Below, piece by piece: positions 7,134-16,080 of a stretch of 25,638 nt of DNA; position 1 is the first letter of the stretch; each line of letters begins with the position of its first letter. This DNA comes from JBNJEL01 sp051745835 (GTDB lineage Bacteria; Bacillota; Halanaerobiia; Halobacteroidales; Acetohalobiaceae), in contig JBNJEL010000018.1 of NCBI GenBank assembly GCA_051745835.1, forward strand, positions 1 to 25,638, in the 5' to 3' direction. The position numbers and the translations under genes are program-made. Under the pieces are notes generated by a model, which saw only the letters and a program-made list of their open reading frames with translations, searched no databases and was not told the origin of the DNA.

Positions 7134-8246
7134 GTGCAGAAGAAGAGAATTTTAGTTAGTATTATTAGTATATTAATTATTAGTTTAGTCTTGACTGGAT
7201 GTAGTGGTCGTACAGAGGAAACCTCTGGCAGTAAAGAAGAAAGTACGCAGCGACAAGCTCCAGTAGTAGAGACAACAACTGTTAAGCGCAGCAATTTAAC
7301 AGATCAATTAAGTCTAAGTGGTGAATTAGAAGCAGTAGAGGAGGTTAATCTTTCAGCGGAAAGCGCAGGAGTTGTTAGAAAGATTAAATTTAAGGAAGGA
7401 GAAGAGGTAAGCCGAGGTCAATCATTAATAGTTTTAGATCGCGACCTACAAAAAGCACAAGTTAGAGAAGCTAAAGCTTCCTTGCGTCAAGCAGAGACAG
7501 AATTAGCAAATTTAACTAAAGATTATCAGCGTATCAAAAAGTTACATAATAAAGGGGTCGTTTCAGAAAGTAAGTATGATGAGACTAAGAGTCGTTATGA
7601 ATCAGCTCAAGCTCAAGTTGAACAGGCTCAAGCAGCTTTACATCGAGCTAAAGTAGAATTAGATAAGCGTACTATTGATAGTCCGTTTAATGGTGTAGTT
7701 AATGAGCAGTTAGTTGAAGTTGGAGAGTTTGCTAATCCAGGCGAGTCTTTAGCTTATCTAGTACAGTTATCTGATTTAGAATTTGCGGCGCGAATTTCCA
7801 CTCGTGATCTAACTAAAGTTAAACAAGGACAGCAGGTTAAAGTAAGAGTCGATAGTTATCCAACGCAAGAATTTAGTGGAGAGATTACTCAGATATCTTC
7901 TGTAGTAGAATCTTCCAATCGGGGAATTAGGCTAAAAATTGCACTACCTAATCGCGATCACTTATTGAAACCAGGAATGTTTGCTACTGGTGAACTAGAA
8001 GTTGCTAATTTGACCGATGTAATGGTTATTCCTGCGGCAGCTGTACGTAAAGAAGAGGATAATAACTATGTTTTAGTTGTTGAGGACGGTACTGTTAAGC
8101 GCCGCGAAGTTAAGTTAGGTATTAAAAGTGAAGAGCTAATTAGAGTAAAGTCTGGTTTAAGCGTTGATGAAAAAGTGGTTGTGCGTGGTCCAGCAAATTT
8201 AGAATCTGGTACCGAAGTACGCAGTCAAAGCTGGGGTGAGAAGTAA
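7134..8246 (+). CDS. RND efflux adaptor (membrane fusion protein), lipoprotein
   Basis: 370 residues. The N-terminus is a lipoprotein signal (hydrophobic stretch ending LVLTGC, with Cys as the acylated residue), anchoring the adaptor in the inner membrane. Then come the HlyD/AcrA-type domains: a lipoyl half with 'GVVRKIKFKEGEEVSRGQ', a coiled-coil hairpin (about 105-170, many Ala/Gln/Glu), the second lipoyl half 'TIDSPFNGVVNEQLVEVGEF', a beta-barrel, and a C-terminal membrane-proximal domain starting near 'VMVIPAAAVRKEED'. It bridges the RND pump and the TolC-like duct. The start is GTG 7134 after a purine-rich AAGAAGGGGGA site. Its stop overlaps the next start (TAATG), so translation is coupled to the pump gene. 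Confidence 0.94.
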   Translation: MQKKRILVSIISILIISLVLTGCSGRTEETSGSKEESTQRQAPVVETTTVKRSNLTDQLSLSGELEAVEEVNLSAESAGVVRKIKFKEGEEVSRGQSLIVLDRDLQKAQVREAKASLRQAETELANLTKDYQRIKKLHNKGVVSESKYDETKSRYESAQAQVEQAQAALHRAKVELDKRTIDSPFNGVVNEQLVEVGEFANPGESLAYLVQLSDLEFAARISTRDLTKVKQGQQVKVRVDSYPTQEFSGEITQISSVVESSNRGIRLKIALPNRDHLLKPGMFATGELEVANLTDVMVIPAAAVRKEEDNNYVLVVEDGTVKRREVKLGIKSEELIRVKSGLSVDEKVVVRGPANLESGTEVRSQSWGEK

Positions 8247-11200
8247 TGAAACTTTCTGATTTTGCGGTAGATCGACCGGTAACCACAGTAATGATTCTAT
8301 TGGTGATTATTTTACTAGGCGGAATTGCTTATACTGAGTTAAGTGTTGACTTATTTCCAGATATGACAACTCCAATTGTATCTATTTCAACTGAATATGA
8401 AGGTGCTGCTCCAGAAGAGGTTGAACAATCAATTACACGACCATTAGAAGAAGGAGTAGCTACTGTCGATGGTATAGATTCAGTAAGATCTACTTCCAAA
8501 GAGGACTTATCGCAGGTTACACTTGAGTTCGATTGGGGCACTGATATGGATATGGCAGCAGTTGATGTTCGAGAAGAAGTAAGTTTGATTAAAAGTAAGC
8601 TTCCTGATGCGGCTAACGATCCAATAGTTAGAAAGGTTGATTTAGATCAAACCCCAATTTTAATTATTGGTGTTTCCTCCGATCAACGTGGTGGTGTAGA
8701 GCTAAAGGAATTAGCTGAAGATAATATTAAGGATCGATTAGAGAGAATTTCCGGACTGGCTTCAGCAAATGTAATTAGTAGTGAAGAACGACAGATTAAT
8801 ATTGATGTGGATCGTAAAGCTTTAGAGAAGTATAATCTAGATATTGATCAGGTAGTAAATGTGTTGCAAGAAGAGAATGTAAATTTACCCGGCGGCGATA
8901 TTACTGAGCGGCCTACAGAGTATTTGTTGCGGACTGAAGGACAGTTTGATAAGTTAACAGAGATAGAAGATGTAATTATTGATATGCGAGATGAAACTCC
9001 AATTAGAATTTCAGATGTTGCTGAAGTAGAAGATGGATTTGCTGATCGTGATCTTTATGTGCGATTAAATGGTGAGAAGAATGTTGGAATTATGGTTACT
9101 AAACAGTCTGATGCTAATACTGTAGAGGTTATTGATCAAGCCAAAGCAGAGTTAGAGAAGATTGAACAGGAGTTACCTAGCGATATTACATTAGGAATTG
9201 CCCGCGATCAGTCAGATTATATTAAAGATTCAATTACTACTGTTCAAGAAAATGTAATTATTGGTGGCTTGTTTGCTACGATTGTTCTCTATTTATTCTT
9301 AGGTAGCTTACGCAGTACAGTGATTATTGGTTTAGCAATCCCGATAGCAGTAATTGGAGCTTTTGCTCTCTTATTTTATAGCGGATATACATTAAACTTA
9401 ATGACCTTAGGTGGTTTAGCTTTAGGAGTAGGAATGATAGTGGACAATTCGATAGTGGTCTTAGAGAATATATTTCGCCATCTGCAACATGAGGGAGCTA
9501 ATCCGATTCGCGCTGCCAAGAAAGGTTCAGGAGAAGTAGGAACAGCTGTGTTAGCTTCTACTTTGACTACAGTTTCAGTCTTTGTTCCGATTTCATTTGT
9601 AGATGGAATTGCTAGAGAACTTTTTGGGCCATTTGCTATGACCGTAGCCTTTGCTATTTTAGCTTCATTTTTAATTGCAATTACTTTTGTGCCAATGGCT
9701 TCTTCTAAATTACTATCTACTGCAAGGTTGCAGAGTGAAGATAAGTGGTTTAGAAATTCACTTAATAATTTTGGTAATCGTGTATTATCTATATATAAGC
9801 GAGTACTGTCGTGGTGTCTTAACTATCGTAAAACTACAATTACGATAACGATTCTCTTGTTTGTTGGGGCATTAGCTTTATTTCCTTTTATTGGTAAAGA
9901 GTTTATGCCGGATTCAGAATCAGACTCCTTCCAAATTAATGTTGAATTACCGGTAGGCACTGATTTAGAGACCACAAATCAAGAGATGAAGAAGATAGAA
10001 GAGATAGTAACGCAGGTTCCTGAGTCTGATGTAGCCTTTAGTATTATTGGTAGTACAGGTGGCAGAGGAAGTACTGATGGAGTTAATGAAGCTCAATTTA
10101 TGATTCGTTTAATTGACGAAGAAGAGCGGGAGCGTAGCACTAGCGAAGTTCAAGAAGCTGTACGTCAGAAATTACCGTCTATTCCTGGAGCTGAGATTAG
10201 ATTAGCTCAATCTAGTATGATGGGAGGAGGCGGTGGTGGTAATGATTCACCGCTAGAAATTAAGATTTATGGAGATGATTTGGATCGATTATCTACAATT
10301 GCTGAAAAGGTACAACAAGAAGTAGAGAATGTTTCTGATACTCAAGATGTTCATAGTTCTGTCGAAGAAGGTAAACCAGAGATTAGAGTTAAGGTTGATC
10401 GTAAGCGAGCGTCTGATTTAGGTTTAGGAGTAAATAAGATTGGTAGAACGGTAGAAACTTACGTTAATGGTCGAGTAGCTACTCAATATCATGGTACCGA
10501 AGATGGAGATACAGTTGATATTGAGGTAAGATTAGCTTCAGAAGACCGCACAACAATTGAGGATTTAAATTCAATGAAGATTATGACTCCTAATGGTCAG
10601 TTTGTGCATTTAAATTCTGTAGCAGATATAATTAAGACTGAAGGGCCCACAGAGATCAACCGTCAAGATCAAGAACGGCATGTGAGTATTTATAGTGACA
10701 TTAAAGGTAATAATTTAGGTGGAGTAGTTGATAAGATTCGAGAACGAGTGGATGATAATGTAGAGTTACCACCTAATTATCGCGTTGATTATAGTGGTGA
10801 GGCTGAAGATATGCAGGAGACATTTAGTAACTTAGCTCAGGCTCTGATTATAGCAATTCTATTAGTTTATATGATCTTAGCTTCTCAATTTGAATCTTTA
10901 ATTCATCCTTTCACTGTAATGTTAACCTTGCCGTTGACTTTGATTGGGGTTTTAGTAGCGCTCTTTATTACTGGTGAGACTTTGAGTGCTACATCGATGA
11001 TTGGGATTATTATGTTAGTTGGTGTGGTAGTTAATAATGGAATTGTTCTGGTCGATTATATTAATATCTTACGCAGTAGAGGTCTGCGTCGTAAAGAGGC
11101 AGTACTGAGAGGTAGTCCTATGCGAGTTCGTCCAGTATTAATGACCGGTTTTACTACTATTTTAGGATTGATTCCGGTTGCTGCTGGCTGGGGTAGTGGC

Positions 11201-11362
11201 TCTGAAGCTATGGCTCCAATGGGAATTACTGCAATTGGAGGATTAATTACTGGTAATCTATTGACTATCTTAGTTATTCCTACTCTTTATTTAGTACTCG
11301 AGGATATTAAAGAATTTATTATAGCTCTTCCGCAGAAAGCAAAAAATAAGATAGCAGGTTAA
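8246..11362 (+). CDS. RND-family efflux pump (AcrB/SwrC type)
   Basis: 1038 residues, the normal length for HAE-type RND transporters, with 12 membrane helices and two large periplasmic loops (about 35-330 and 555-860). Family motifs: DRPVTTVMILLVIILLGG in helix 1; helix 4 GVGMIVDNSIVVLENI (near residue 400), carrying the proton-relay Asp and, as in many Firmicute pumps, Asn where AcrB has the second Asp; and helix 10 VGVVVNNGIVLVDYIN, which lacks the AcrB Lys. A GGGGGG run near residue 660 interrupts a periplasmic loop. It probably exports hydrophobic or amphiphilic compounds using the proton (or sodium) gradient; the substrate cannot be read. Its ATG overlaps the adaptor stop. With the upstream genes it makes a complete tripartite pump. 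Confidence 0.95.
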   Translation: MKLSDFAVDRPVTTVMILLVIILLGGIAYTELSVDLFPDMTTPIVSISTEYEGAAPEEVEQSITRPLEEGVATVDGIDSVRSTSKEDLSQVTLEFDWGTDMDMAAVDVREEVSLIKSKLPDAANDPIVRKVDLDQTPILIIGVSSDQRGGVELKELAEDNIKDRLERISGLASANVISSEERQINIDVDRKALEKYNLDIDQVVNVLQEENVNLPGGDITERPTEYLLRTEGQFDKLTEIEDVIIDMRDETPIRISDVAEVEDGFADRDLYVRLNGEKNVGIMVTKQSDANTVEVIDQAKAELEKIEQELPSDITLGIARDQSDYIKDSITTVQENVIIGGLFATIVLYLFLGSLRSTVIIGLAIPIAVIGAFALLFYSGYTLNLMTLGGLALGVGMIVDNSIVVLENIFRHLQHEGANPIRAAKKGSGEVGTAVLASTLTTVSVFVPISFVDGIARELFGPFAMTVAFAILASFLIAITFVPMASSKLLSTARLQSEDKWFRNSLNNFGNRVLSIYKRVLSWCLNYRKTTITITILLFVGALALFPFIGKEFMPDSESDSFQINVELPVGTDLETTNQEMKKIEEIVTQVPESDVAFSIIGSTGGRGSTDGVNEAQFMIRLIDEEERERSTSEVQEAVRQKLPSIPGAEIRLAQSSMMGGGGGGNDSPLEIKIYGDDLDRLSTIAEKVQQEVENVSDTQDVHSSVEEGKPEIRVKVDRKRASDLGLGVNKIGRTVETYVNGRVATQYHGTEDGDTVDIEVRLASEDRTTIEDLNSMKIMTPNGQFVHLNSVADIIKTEGPTEINRQDQERHVSIYSDIKGNNLGGVVDKIRERVDDNVELPPNYRVDYSGEAEDMQETFSNLAQALIIAILLVYMILASQFESLIHPFTVMLTLPLTLIGVLVALFITGETLSATSMIGIIMLVGVVVNNGIVLVDYINILRSRGLRRKEAVLRGSPMRVRPVLMTGFTTILGLIPVAAGWGSGSEAMAPMGITAIGGLITGNLLTILVIPTLYLVLEDIKEFIIALPQKAKNKIAG

Positions 11363-11366
11363 ACTT

Positions 11367-11398
11367 TAACGACTGGATATTTTATCCAGTCGTTTTTA
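11367..11398 (+). terminator. Terminator of the efflux operon
   Basis: A perfect 11-bp stem (11369-11379 with 11383-11393, extended by one A-T pair) with a 3-nt loop is followed by TTTTT. It starts 5 nt after the RND stop codon. Confidence 0.9.
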
Positions 11399-11423
11399 AT
11401 TATGATAAAATATATAAAATAAC

Positions 11424-11453
11424 TTGACTATTACTTGAGTTATCCAGTATACT
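11424..11453 (+). promoter_or_regulatory. Probable sigma-A promoter of the diguanylate cyclase gene
   Basis: TTGACT (11424-11429), 18-nt spacer, TATACT (11448-11453), located between the efflux terminator and the GGDEF gene. Confidence 0.65.
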
Positions 11454-11506
11454 TTATATAAATAGTAATTAATACTGTTAATGAATTGATTGGTAGAGGG
11501 GGAGGA

Positions 11507-13261
11507 ATGATGAAACAGATAACTAATTTGAGTAAGAAACATAGAGTGATGATTATTTTAGTAATAGTAGGGTTGATAGTAATTAACTTTCCGGTTGCTT
11601 TCTATTTAAAAAAGATTAGCTATCATCACCGCCAAGAGATGATGCAGTTGAAATTAGATAGAGTAGCAGAAAAGATAAAAAATCGTATCTTCTTTAGAGT
11701 CAGAAAAGCTTTGGATACATTAAAAGAGCATCCTAAAATTATTGCTACTTTCGAACAAGGAGCAGCTAATGATTATACTAATTATTTGATAAATGATGCT
11801 AAACAGATCCTAGATGCTGATACAGTTTACTTAATGAACTTACAAGGTACAGTAATTGCAAGTACTACTTATGGTAGTAGTAATCAAGATTTTGTAGGTA
11901 ATGATTATTCCTTTCGCCCCTACTTTAAAGAAGCAGTAGCTGGTAATCGTGATATCTATGGTGCAGTTGGTAAAACCTCTAATCAGCGCGGGTTTTATTT
12001 TAGTGCACCGGTTAGAGATAAGGAACAGATTATTGGTGTCTTAGTGATTAAAGTTGGCTTAACAGAGGTAGATCAGATACTTCAAGAGTTCTCTGGTACT
12101 ATGTTACTTAATAATCCTCAAGGTATAGTTTTTGCCAGCAATCAGCAGCACTATCTCTATCGTTCTTTACAGATTGATAAAGGACAGATGGTAATAGATC
12201 AAAGAAAACACCTTGCTAACTCTATCAACCTTGAGGTAAATGGCTGGCAGTTATCTATTCTAAGACCGCTACAGGGCTTTTTCCATACTGCTCAAGATCG
12301 AGGAATTTTTCTGGCAATTCATTATGTAATACTTGGGTTAGGAGTAGTTATCGTCTTATTGTTGATTAATCGTTGTTATCGTATTCAGTTAGAAGAGGAG
12401 TTAGAGGTCTTTTCTCAGGTAGTTGAACAGAGCCCGGTATCAGTAGTAATTACCGATACAAAGGGAGAGATAGAGTATGTGAACTCTGCTTTTGAGCGGG
12501 TAACTGGTTATGAACGTCAGGAAGTAATTGGTAAGAATCCGCGAATTCTTAAAGCAGATAAATTTAGTAATCAATATTATAAAGATTTATGGGAGATAAT
12601 TAATAATGGTCAAACTTGGAAGGGAGAATTTTATAATGAGAAGAAGAATGGAGATAAGTACTGGGAACGAGCACGAATTACTCCTTTAATTAATTCTAGT
12701 GGCGAAATTGAATCATTTATTGGCATTAAAGAGGATATTACTGAGGAGAAGAACCTTAAAAAACAGCTTAAATATAAAGCAAAGCGAGATGAAATGACTA
12801 ATCTCTATAATCGCCGGGCTGGCTATCAGATCCTTGAGGAGACAATTGTGGAAGCAAATCGGCAGGGTGGTTGTTTCTCGTTAGCTTTTGTCGATATTAA
12901 TGATCTTAAGTTAGTTAATGATAATTATGGACATGGAGCTGGAGATGAGTTTATTAAGCATGTAGCAGATACATTAAAAAATGGGGTGCGTGATTCGGAT
13001 ACAGTTGCTCGGTTAGGTGGAGATGAATTTATAATTATTATCGCTAATGTTTTTGGTGAGGAAGCAGTACAGATTCTAGAGCGGATGCAGACAGCTTTAC
13101 AAGAGTTAAAAGAAACAGAAGCGATTGAGTATCCAATGAGTATTAGCTATGGAATTGAAGAATATACTGCTGATAAAGAAATTGATAGTGAGGAGTTAAT
13201 CTCACGGGCTGATGATAAGATGTATCAATTTAAGCAGGAATATAAAAGTAAGCATAAGTAG
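11507..13261 (+). CDS. Membrane diguanylate cyclase: Cache - PAS - GGDEF
   Basis: About 584 residues. A first membrane helix (about 17-37), an extracytoplasmic Cache-like sensor (about 40-265, including 'VGNDYSFRPYFKEAV' and 'GFYFSAPVRD'), a second helix (about 270-292), a PAS domain (about 300-425, 'VVITDTKGEIEYVNSAFERVTGY') with a PAC-like tail, and a GGDEF domain to the end. The active site is intact (RLGGDEF, about 502-508) and an RxxD inhibitory site (RDSD) lies five residues before GGDEF, so it should make c-di-GMP with product inhibition. I chose ATG 11507 (or the adjoining ATG 11510) because the GGGGGAGG site lies just before them; an in-frame TTG at 11486 has no ribosome site. Likely monocistronic, with its own promoter. 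Confidence 0.93.
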   Translation: MMKQITNLSKKHRVMIILVIVGLIVINFPVAFYLKKISYHHRQEMMQLKLDRVAEKIKNRIFFRVRKALDTLKEHPKIIATFEQGAANDYTNYLINDAKQILDADTVYLMNLQGTVIASTTYGSSNQDFVGNDYSFRPYFKEAVAGNRDIYGAVGKTSNQRGFYFSAPVRDKEQIIGVLVIKVGLTEVDQILQEFSGTMLLNNPQGIVFASNQQHYLYRSLQIDKGQMVIDQRKHLANSINLEVNGWQLSILRPLQGFFHTAQDRGIFLAIHYVILGLGVVIVLLLINRCYRIQLEEELEVFSQVVEQSPVSVVITDTKGEIEYVNSAFERVTGYERQEVIGKNPRILKADKFSNQYYKDLWEIINNGQTWKGEFYNEKKNGDKYWERARITPLINSSGEIESFIGIKEDITEEKNLKKQLKYKAKRDEMTNLYNRRAGYQILEETIVEANRQGGCFSLAFVDINDLKLVNDNYGHGAGDEFIKHVADTLKNGVRDSDTVARLGGDEFIIIIANVFGEEAVQILERMQTALQELKETEAIEYPMSISYGIEEYTADKEIDSEELISRADDKMYQFKQEYKSKHK

Positions 13262-13280
13262 TAGATCTGCTACTTATGCT
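13251..13280. terminator. Palindrome shared by two convergent gene ends
   Basis: A perfect 11-bp inverted repeat (13251-13261 with 13270-13280) around an 8-nt loop. It contains the stop codons of both the GGDEF gene and the convergent MATE gene, each ending in codons CAT AAG TAG. There is no strong U tract on either strand, so termination is plausible but unproven. Confidence 0.5.
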
Positions 13281-14664
13281 CTTGCTGCTTATTAATGATA
13301 TTCTTCTTCCAACTGCCGGTGCTAAACCAGCCTAGAGCTATCAGACCACCTAATAGATTGGAAAAGAGAAAAGACCACCAGATACCGTTAGCACCCCAGT
13401 TAAAGTTAGTACTTAATAGTTGGGCTAATGGTATGCGGATAATCCAAAGAGAGAAAATAGAGAAGAACATAGCAGCAAGGGTATTACCTGCTCCTCTAAA
13501 ACCGCCGTTAACAACGATTAAAGTCCCCATAAAACCGAAGAGTAAACTATTAATTTTTAAGAAAGAAGCGCCAATCTGTATCACAGTAGGGTTATCATTA
13601 AATATCTTAATAATCAGTTGCGGAGTAAAATAAAAGATTACTCCCACAACAGTTAATAGGATGAAGTTAATCACTACGCTGATATAGGTACTCTTTTCAG
13701 CTCGTTTAATTTTATTAGCTCCTAAGTTCTGGCCCACCATGGTCGTAACAGCAGTACTAAAGCCGCGTGAAGGCATAATTACTAAAGATAAAAGTCGCGT
13801 ACAGATGCCAAAAGCTGCGACAGTTAAAGTGCCGAAATTGGCTACAATACTCATGATTGCTGTCATTCCTAAACCGCGTGTTGATTGTTCAATGGCTGAG
13901 GGAGCACCAATCTTAATAATCTCTTTGATCAAGTTCCAATTAGGCTTAAGAGCTTCTAACTTTAACTTAATACCGTATCGTCCCTGCCAAAGATAGTAGA
14001 TTCCTATTAAAGCTGCTATTGCCCGCGAGGTAATGGTTGCAATAGCAGCTCCGCTAACTCCTAATGGTGGTATAATACCTACGCCAAAGATCAAGAGCGG
14101 ATCTAAGATAATATTAAGTAGCGTTGAGCCAAACATTAACTTCATTGGAGTAATACTGTTGCCGCTGCCACGCAATAAAGCAGAAAAGATAATAAAGAGA
14201 AACATAAAGATCATTCCGCTAAAGATAATCCGCATATAATTAACAGCTAAAGGTAATACATCTGAAGCAGCTCCTAACCAACTTAGCAGTAGGGGGGCCC
14301 AGATAAAGCCAATAATAGAGAAGATAATCGCTATACTCAATACAAAACTAAAGATTTGACCTACAACTTGATTAACCTTTTGAGGGCGTTTAGCTCCAGT
14401 ATATTGGGCAACTAAAGTAGTACCAGCGATAGTAAAACCGATACCTAACGAGAGCAGCACAAAGATAATTGGGAAACTAAGTGAGATTGCTGCTACTGCT
14501 TTAGCACCTACTTTACCAACCCAGATAGTATCGACTAAGTTATAGGTCATATGCATTAGATTACTAAGGATAATAGGCCACGAGAGCTGAAATAATGATT
14601 TGGGAATTGATCCGATAGTAGAATCTACCTGTTGATTTAATTTCTGATTTAACTTCTTAAGCAT
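13270..14664 (-). CDS. MATE-family multidrug/cation exporter (first copy)
   Basis: About 464 residues with 12 predicted membrane helices in two similar bundles, the MATE (NorM/DinF-like) layout. Typical segments: an N-terminal 'LFQLSWPIILSNLMHMTYN' followed by VDTIWVGKVG; 'ISLSFPIIFVLLSLGIGF'; and the second-half 'VGQNLGANKIKRAEKS' and 'GFRGAGNT'. These pumps export cationic drugs or metabolites in exchange for Na+ or H+. I place the start at ATG 14664; an in-frame TTG at 14676 directly abuts the GAAAGG site and is too close to it. A consensus promoter lies upstream on the minus strand. It converges with the GGDEF gene. It is only distantly similar to the second MATE (16353-17741), so this is not a recent duplication. 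Confidence 0.93.
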   Translation of the reverse strand: MLKKLNQKLNQQVDSTIGSIPKSLFQLSWPIILSNLMHMTYNLVDTIWVGKVGAKAVAAISLSFPIIFVLLSLGIGFTIAGTTLVAQYTGAKRPQKVNQVVGQIFSFVLSIAIIFSIIGFIWAPLLLSWLGAASDVLPLAVNYMRIIFSGMIFMFLFIIFSALLRGSGNSITPMKLMFGSTLLNIILDPLLIFGVGIIPPLGVSGAAIATITSRAIAALIGIYYLWQGRYGIKLKLEALKPNWNLIKEIIKIGAPSAIEQSTRGLGMTAIMSIVANFGTLTVAAFGICTRLLSLVIMPSRGFSTAVTTMVGQNLGANKIKRAEKSTYISVVINFILLTVVGVIFYFTPQLIIKIFNDNPTVIQIGASFLKINSLLFGFMGTLIVVNGGFRGAGNTLAAMFFSIFSLWIIRIPLAQLLSTNFNWGANGIWWSFLFSNLLGGLIALGWFSTGSWKKNIINKQQEHK

Positions 14665-14706
14665 AACTAACTGCAACCTTTCGTAAGATAATAATATTTC
14701 TTTTGC

Positions 14707-14735
14707 ATGATAACATCAAATTATTTATCTGTCAA
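14707..14735 (-). promoter_or_regulatory. Sigma-A promoter of the minus-strand MATE gene
   Basis: On the minus strand: TTGACA (14735-14730), 17-nt spacer, TATCAT (14712-14707). Transcription would start near 14700, about 36 nt before the chosen ATG. Confidence 0.75.
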
Positions 14736-14807
14736 TTAAGAAAGATAACCGGGAGTTTACTCTTCAGTCAAAAATGAATAAGAATAACTAAGGAAAGGAG
14801 GAAGATA

Positions 14808-15041
14808 ATGATTACTCTTTATCAATTTCAAAGTTGTCCTTATTGTATGAAGGTACGTGATAAGTTAGACGAATTAGACTTAGAGTATGAAACTATCGAA
14901 GTACCACATGCTAAAGAAGATAGAACTACAATCAAAGAGCTGTCGGGACAGATTAAGGTACCTGTTTTAGAGGATAGTGACGGCACTGTAGTCCATGATT
15001 CAGTAGCTATAATTGATTATTTAGAAAAAAATTATCAATAA
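14808..15041 (+). CDS. Small glutaredoxin-like thiol oxidoreductase
   Basis: 77 residues, a single thioredoxin-fold domain of glutaredoxin / GST N-terminal type. The redox motif CPYC is at residues 10-13, the cis-proline is P52 in KVPVLED, and the C-terminal DSVAIIDYLEKNY is the usual glutathione-type binding segment and last helix. It would reduce disulfides or glutathione-like mixed disulfides in the cytoplasm; the electron donor in this organism is not evident. ATG 14808 follows AAAGGAGG at a good distance. It is divergent from the first MATE gene and closed by its own terminator, so it is probably monocistronic. Confidence 0.92.
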   Translation: MITLYQFQSCPYCMKVRDKLDELDLEYETIEVPHAKEDRTTIKELSGQIKVPVLEDSDGTVVHDSVAIIDYLEKNYQ

Positions 15042-15057
15042 TACTAACTAGTTTTTC

Positions 15058-15082
15058 CTCCCCTTTATAGGGGAGTTTTTTA
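15058..15082 (+). terminator. Terminator of the glutaredoxin gene
   Basis: CTCCCC (15058-15063), loop TTTATA, GGGGAG (15070-15075), then six T. Confidence 0.88.
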
Positions 15083-15212
15083 TTTAACAGACTAAAAATG
15101 AATTATTAATTACGAACTTTCACTTTTTAGAGTTAGATTCATATTATGTAGTGAAGATACAGTAAATATATGCTAAGAGAGTAGCAGTAATTGTCCAAGG
15201 AGGTAGATAATA

Positions 15213-16046
15213 GTGAGTTTCTTTACCATTAAGATTGAAGATATAATTACTGATGATCAGAAAAGGTTTATTCGTAACTTAGCTGCTAAAGAGATTGAAG
15301 GAATTGAAGTAATTATTCAGGGCCAGTTAGGGGATGGATTAGAAAATTTAACTAAGGAGTGGATTAAGATGGATCAAAAGCAGGAGCCTTATAGTGAGGA
15401 TTTTGAGGAGGAGGCAACTAGAGATAGCTCTGTGGAGTCTAATCTTCAACAGAGTGTATTAGAAGGAGGTGAAAGTGTGAAAGAGATAGAAAAAGATCTT
15501 ATTTTACAGCAGGTTGATGAGGATTGTGGTGTGGATTTGGATGTGCCTTTCTGTTGTATTGTAGAAGTGCCGGGTAATTTAGAAGTTGATCTTAGTGAAG
15601 TTAGTGCTCAAGATATTGATATTGTAGCTACACCTAAATTGGAGTGTTGTAAGGATACCTGTGAAACTAGCTGTTATGATAATGAAGGAAACTTAATTTG
15701 TGAGAACCTGGAGATGGATGTATTAAGATTAATTGGCTGCATTCAGTATAATGTTTCGATTAGAAATGTAGTGAGTGGAATTTTAAGTTCAGAAGTTAGT
15801 AATCCTGATTTTAATAATAATAATGATATTAGTTGTGGCAGTACTGTCTGTGTTAATAATATCGTAGCTGCTTGTAATTCGGGATTAGAGTGTCCTACTT
15901 CAGAAGAGTTTGAGGATCAAATTCTAGAGCAGATTCAAGTAGAAAGTAAACGTGTTGTTTTAGATAGTTGTCCACAAGCAGCAGCTCATCCCAATGTTAA
16001 ATTTATTAGAATTGCTGGTGTATTTGAATTACCATCTTTAGCTTAA
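15213..16046 (+). CDS. Two-part Cys-rich protein of unknown function
   Basis: 277 residues, no signal peptide or membrane helix. Residues 1-88 are acidic and contain no cysteine. Residues 105-253 contain all 14 cysteines, including CC pairs (114-115, 145-146) and a CCxxxCxxxC cluster (145-154). There is a short poly-Asn run (201-204). The arrangement suggests a disulfide-cross-linked structural protein, for example in a spore coat or exosporium, or a metal-binding protein. This is inference; I do not recognise a family. GTG 15213 follows a perfect AAGGAGGT (15197-15204) at 8 nt. An in-frame GTG at codon 89 (15477) has an equally strong ribosome site and sits at the junction of the two parts, so a shorter 189-residue product is likely. 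Confidence 0.8.
   Translation: MSFFTIKIEDIITDDQKRFIRNLAAKEIEGIEVIIQGQLGDGLENLTKEWIKMDQKQEPYSEDFEEEATRDSSVESNLQQSVLEGGESVKEIEKDLILQQVDEDCGVDLDVPFCCIVEVPGNLEVDLSEVSAQDIDIVATPKLECCKDTCETSCYDNEGNLICENLEMDVLRLIGCIQYNVSIRNVVSGILSSEVSNPDFNNNNDISCGSTVCVNNIVAACNSGLECPTSEEFEDQILEQIQVESKRVVLDSCPQAAAHPNVKFIRIAGVFELPSLA
15461..15479 (+). promoter_or_regulatory. Internal ribosome site and in-frame GTG within the Cys-rich gene
   Basis: AGAAGGAGGT (15461-15470), a 6-nt gap, then GTG (15477-15479), in frame as codon 89. The sequence encodes LEGGESV, so a coincidence of codons is possible, but the match and spacing equal the best ribosome sites in the window. Confidence 0.6.
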
Positions 16047-16080
16047 TATTGGTAGTTATAATAAGCTAGCTTTAGTCATC

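Noticed and set aside
11486..11506. TTG 11486 as the start of the diguanylate cyclase
   Set aside because: The strong purine-rich ribosome site lies after it, directly before ATG 11507/11510. The added residues (IGRGGG) are a translation of that site.
13295..14239. Plus-strand ORFs (13295-13633, 13739-13996, 14033-14239) antisense to the first MATE gene
   Set aside because: They are antisense shadows of a membrane protein gene, with no domain and no ribosome sites.
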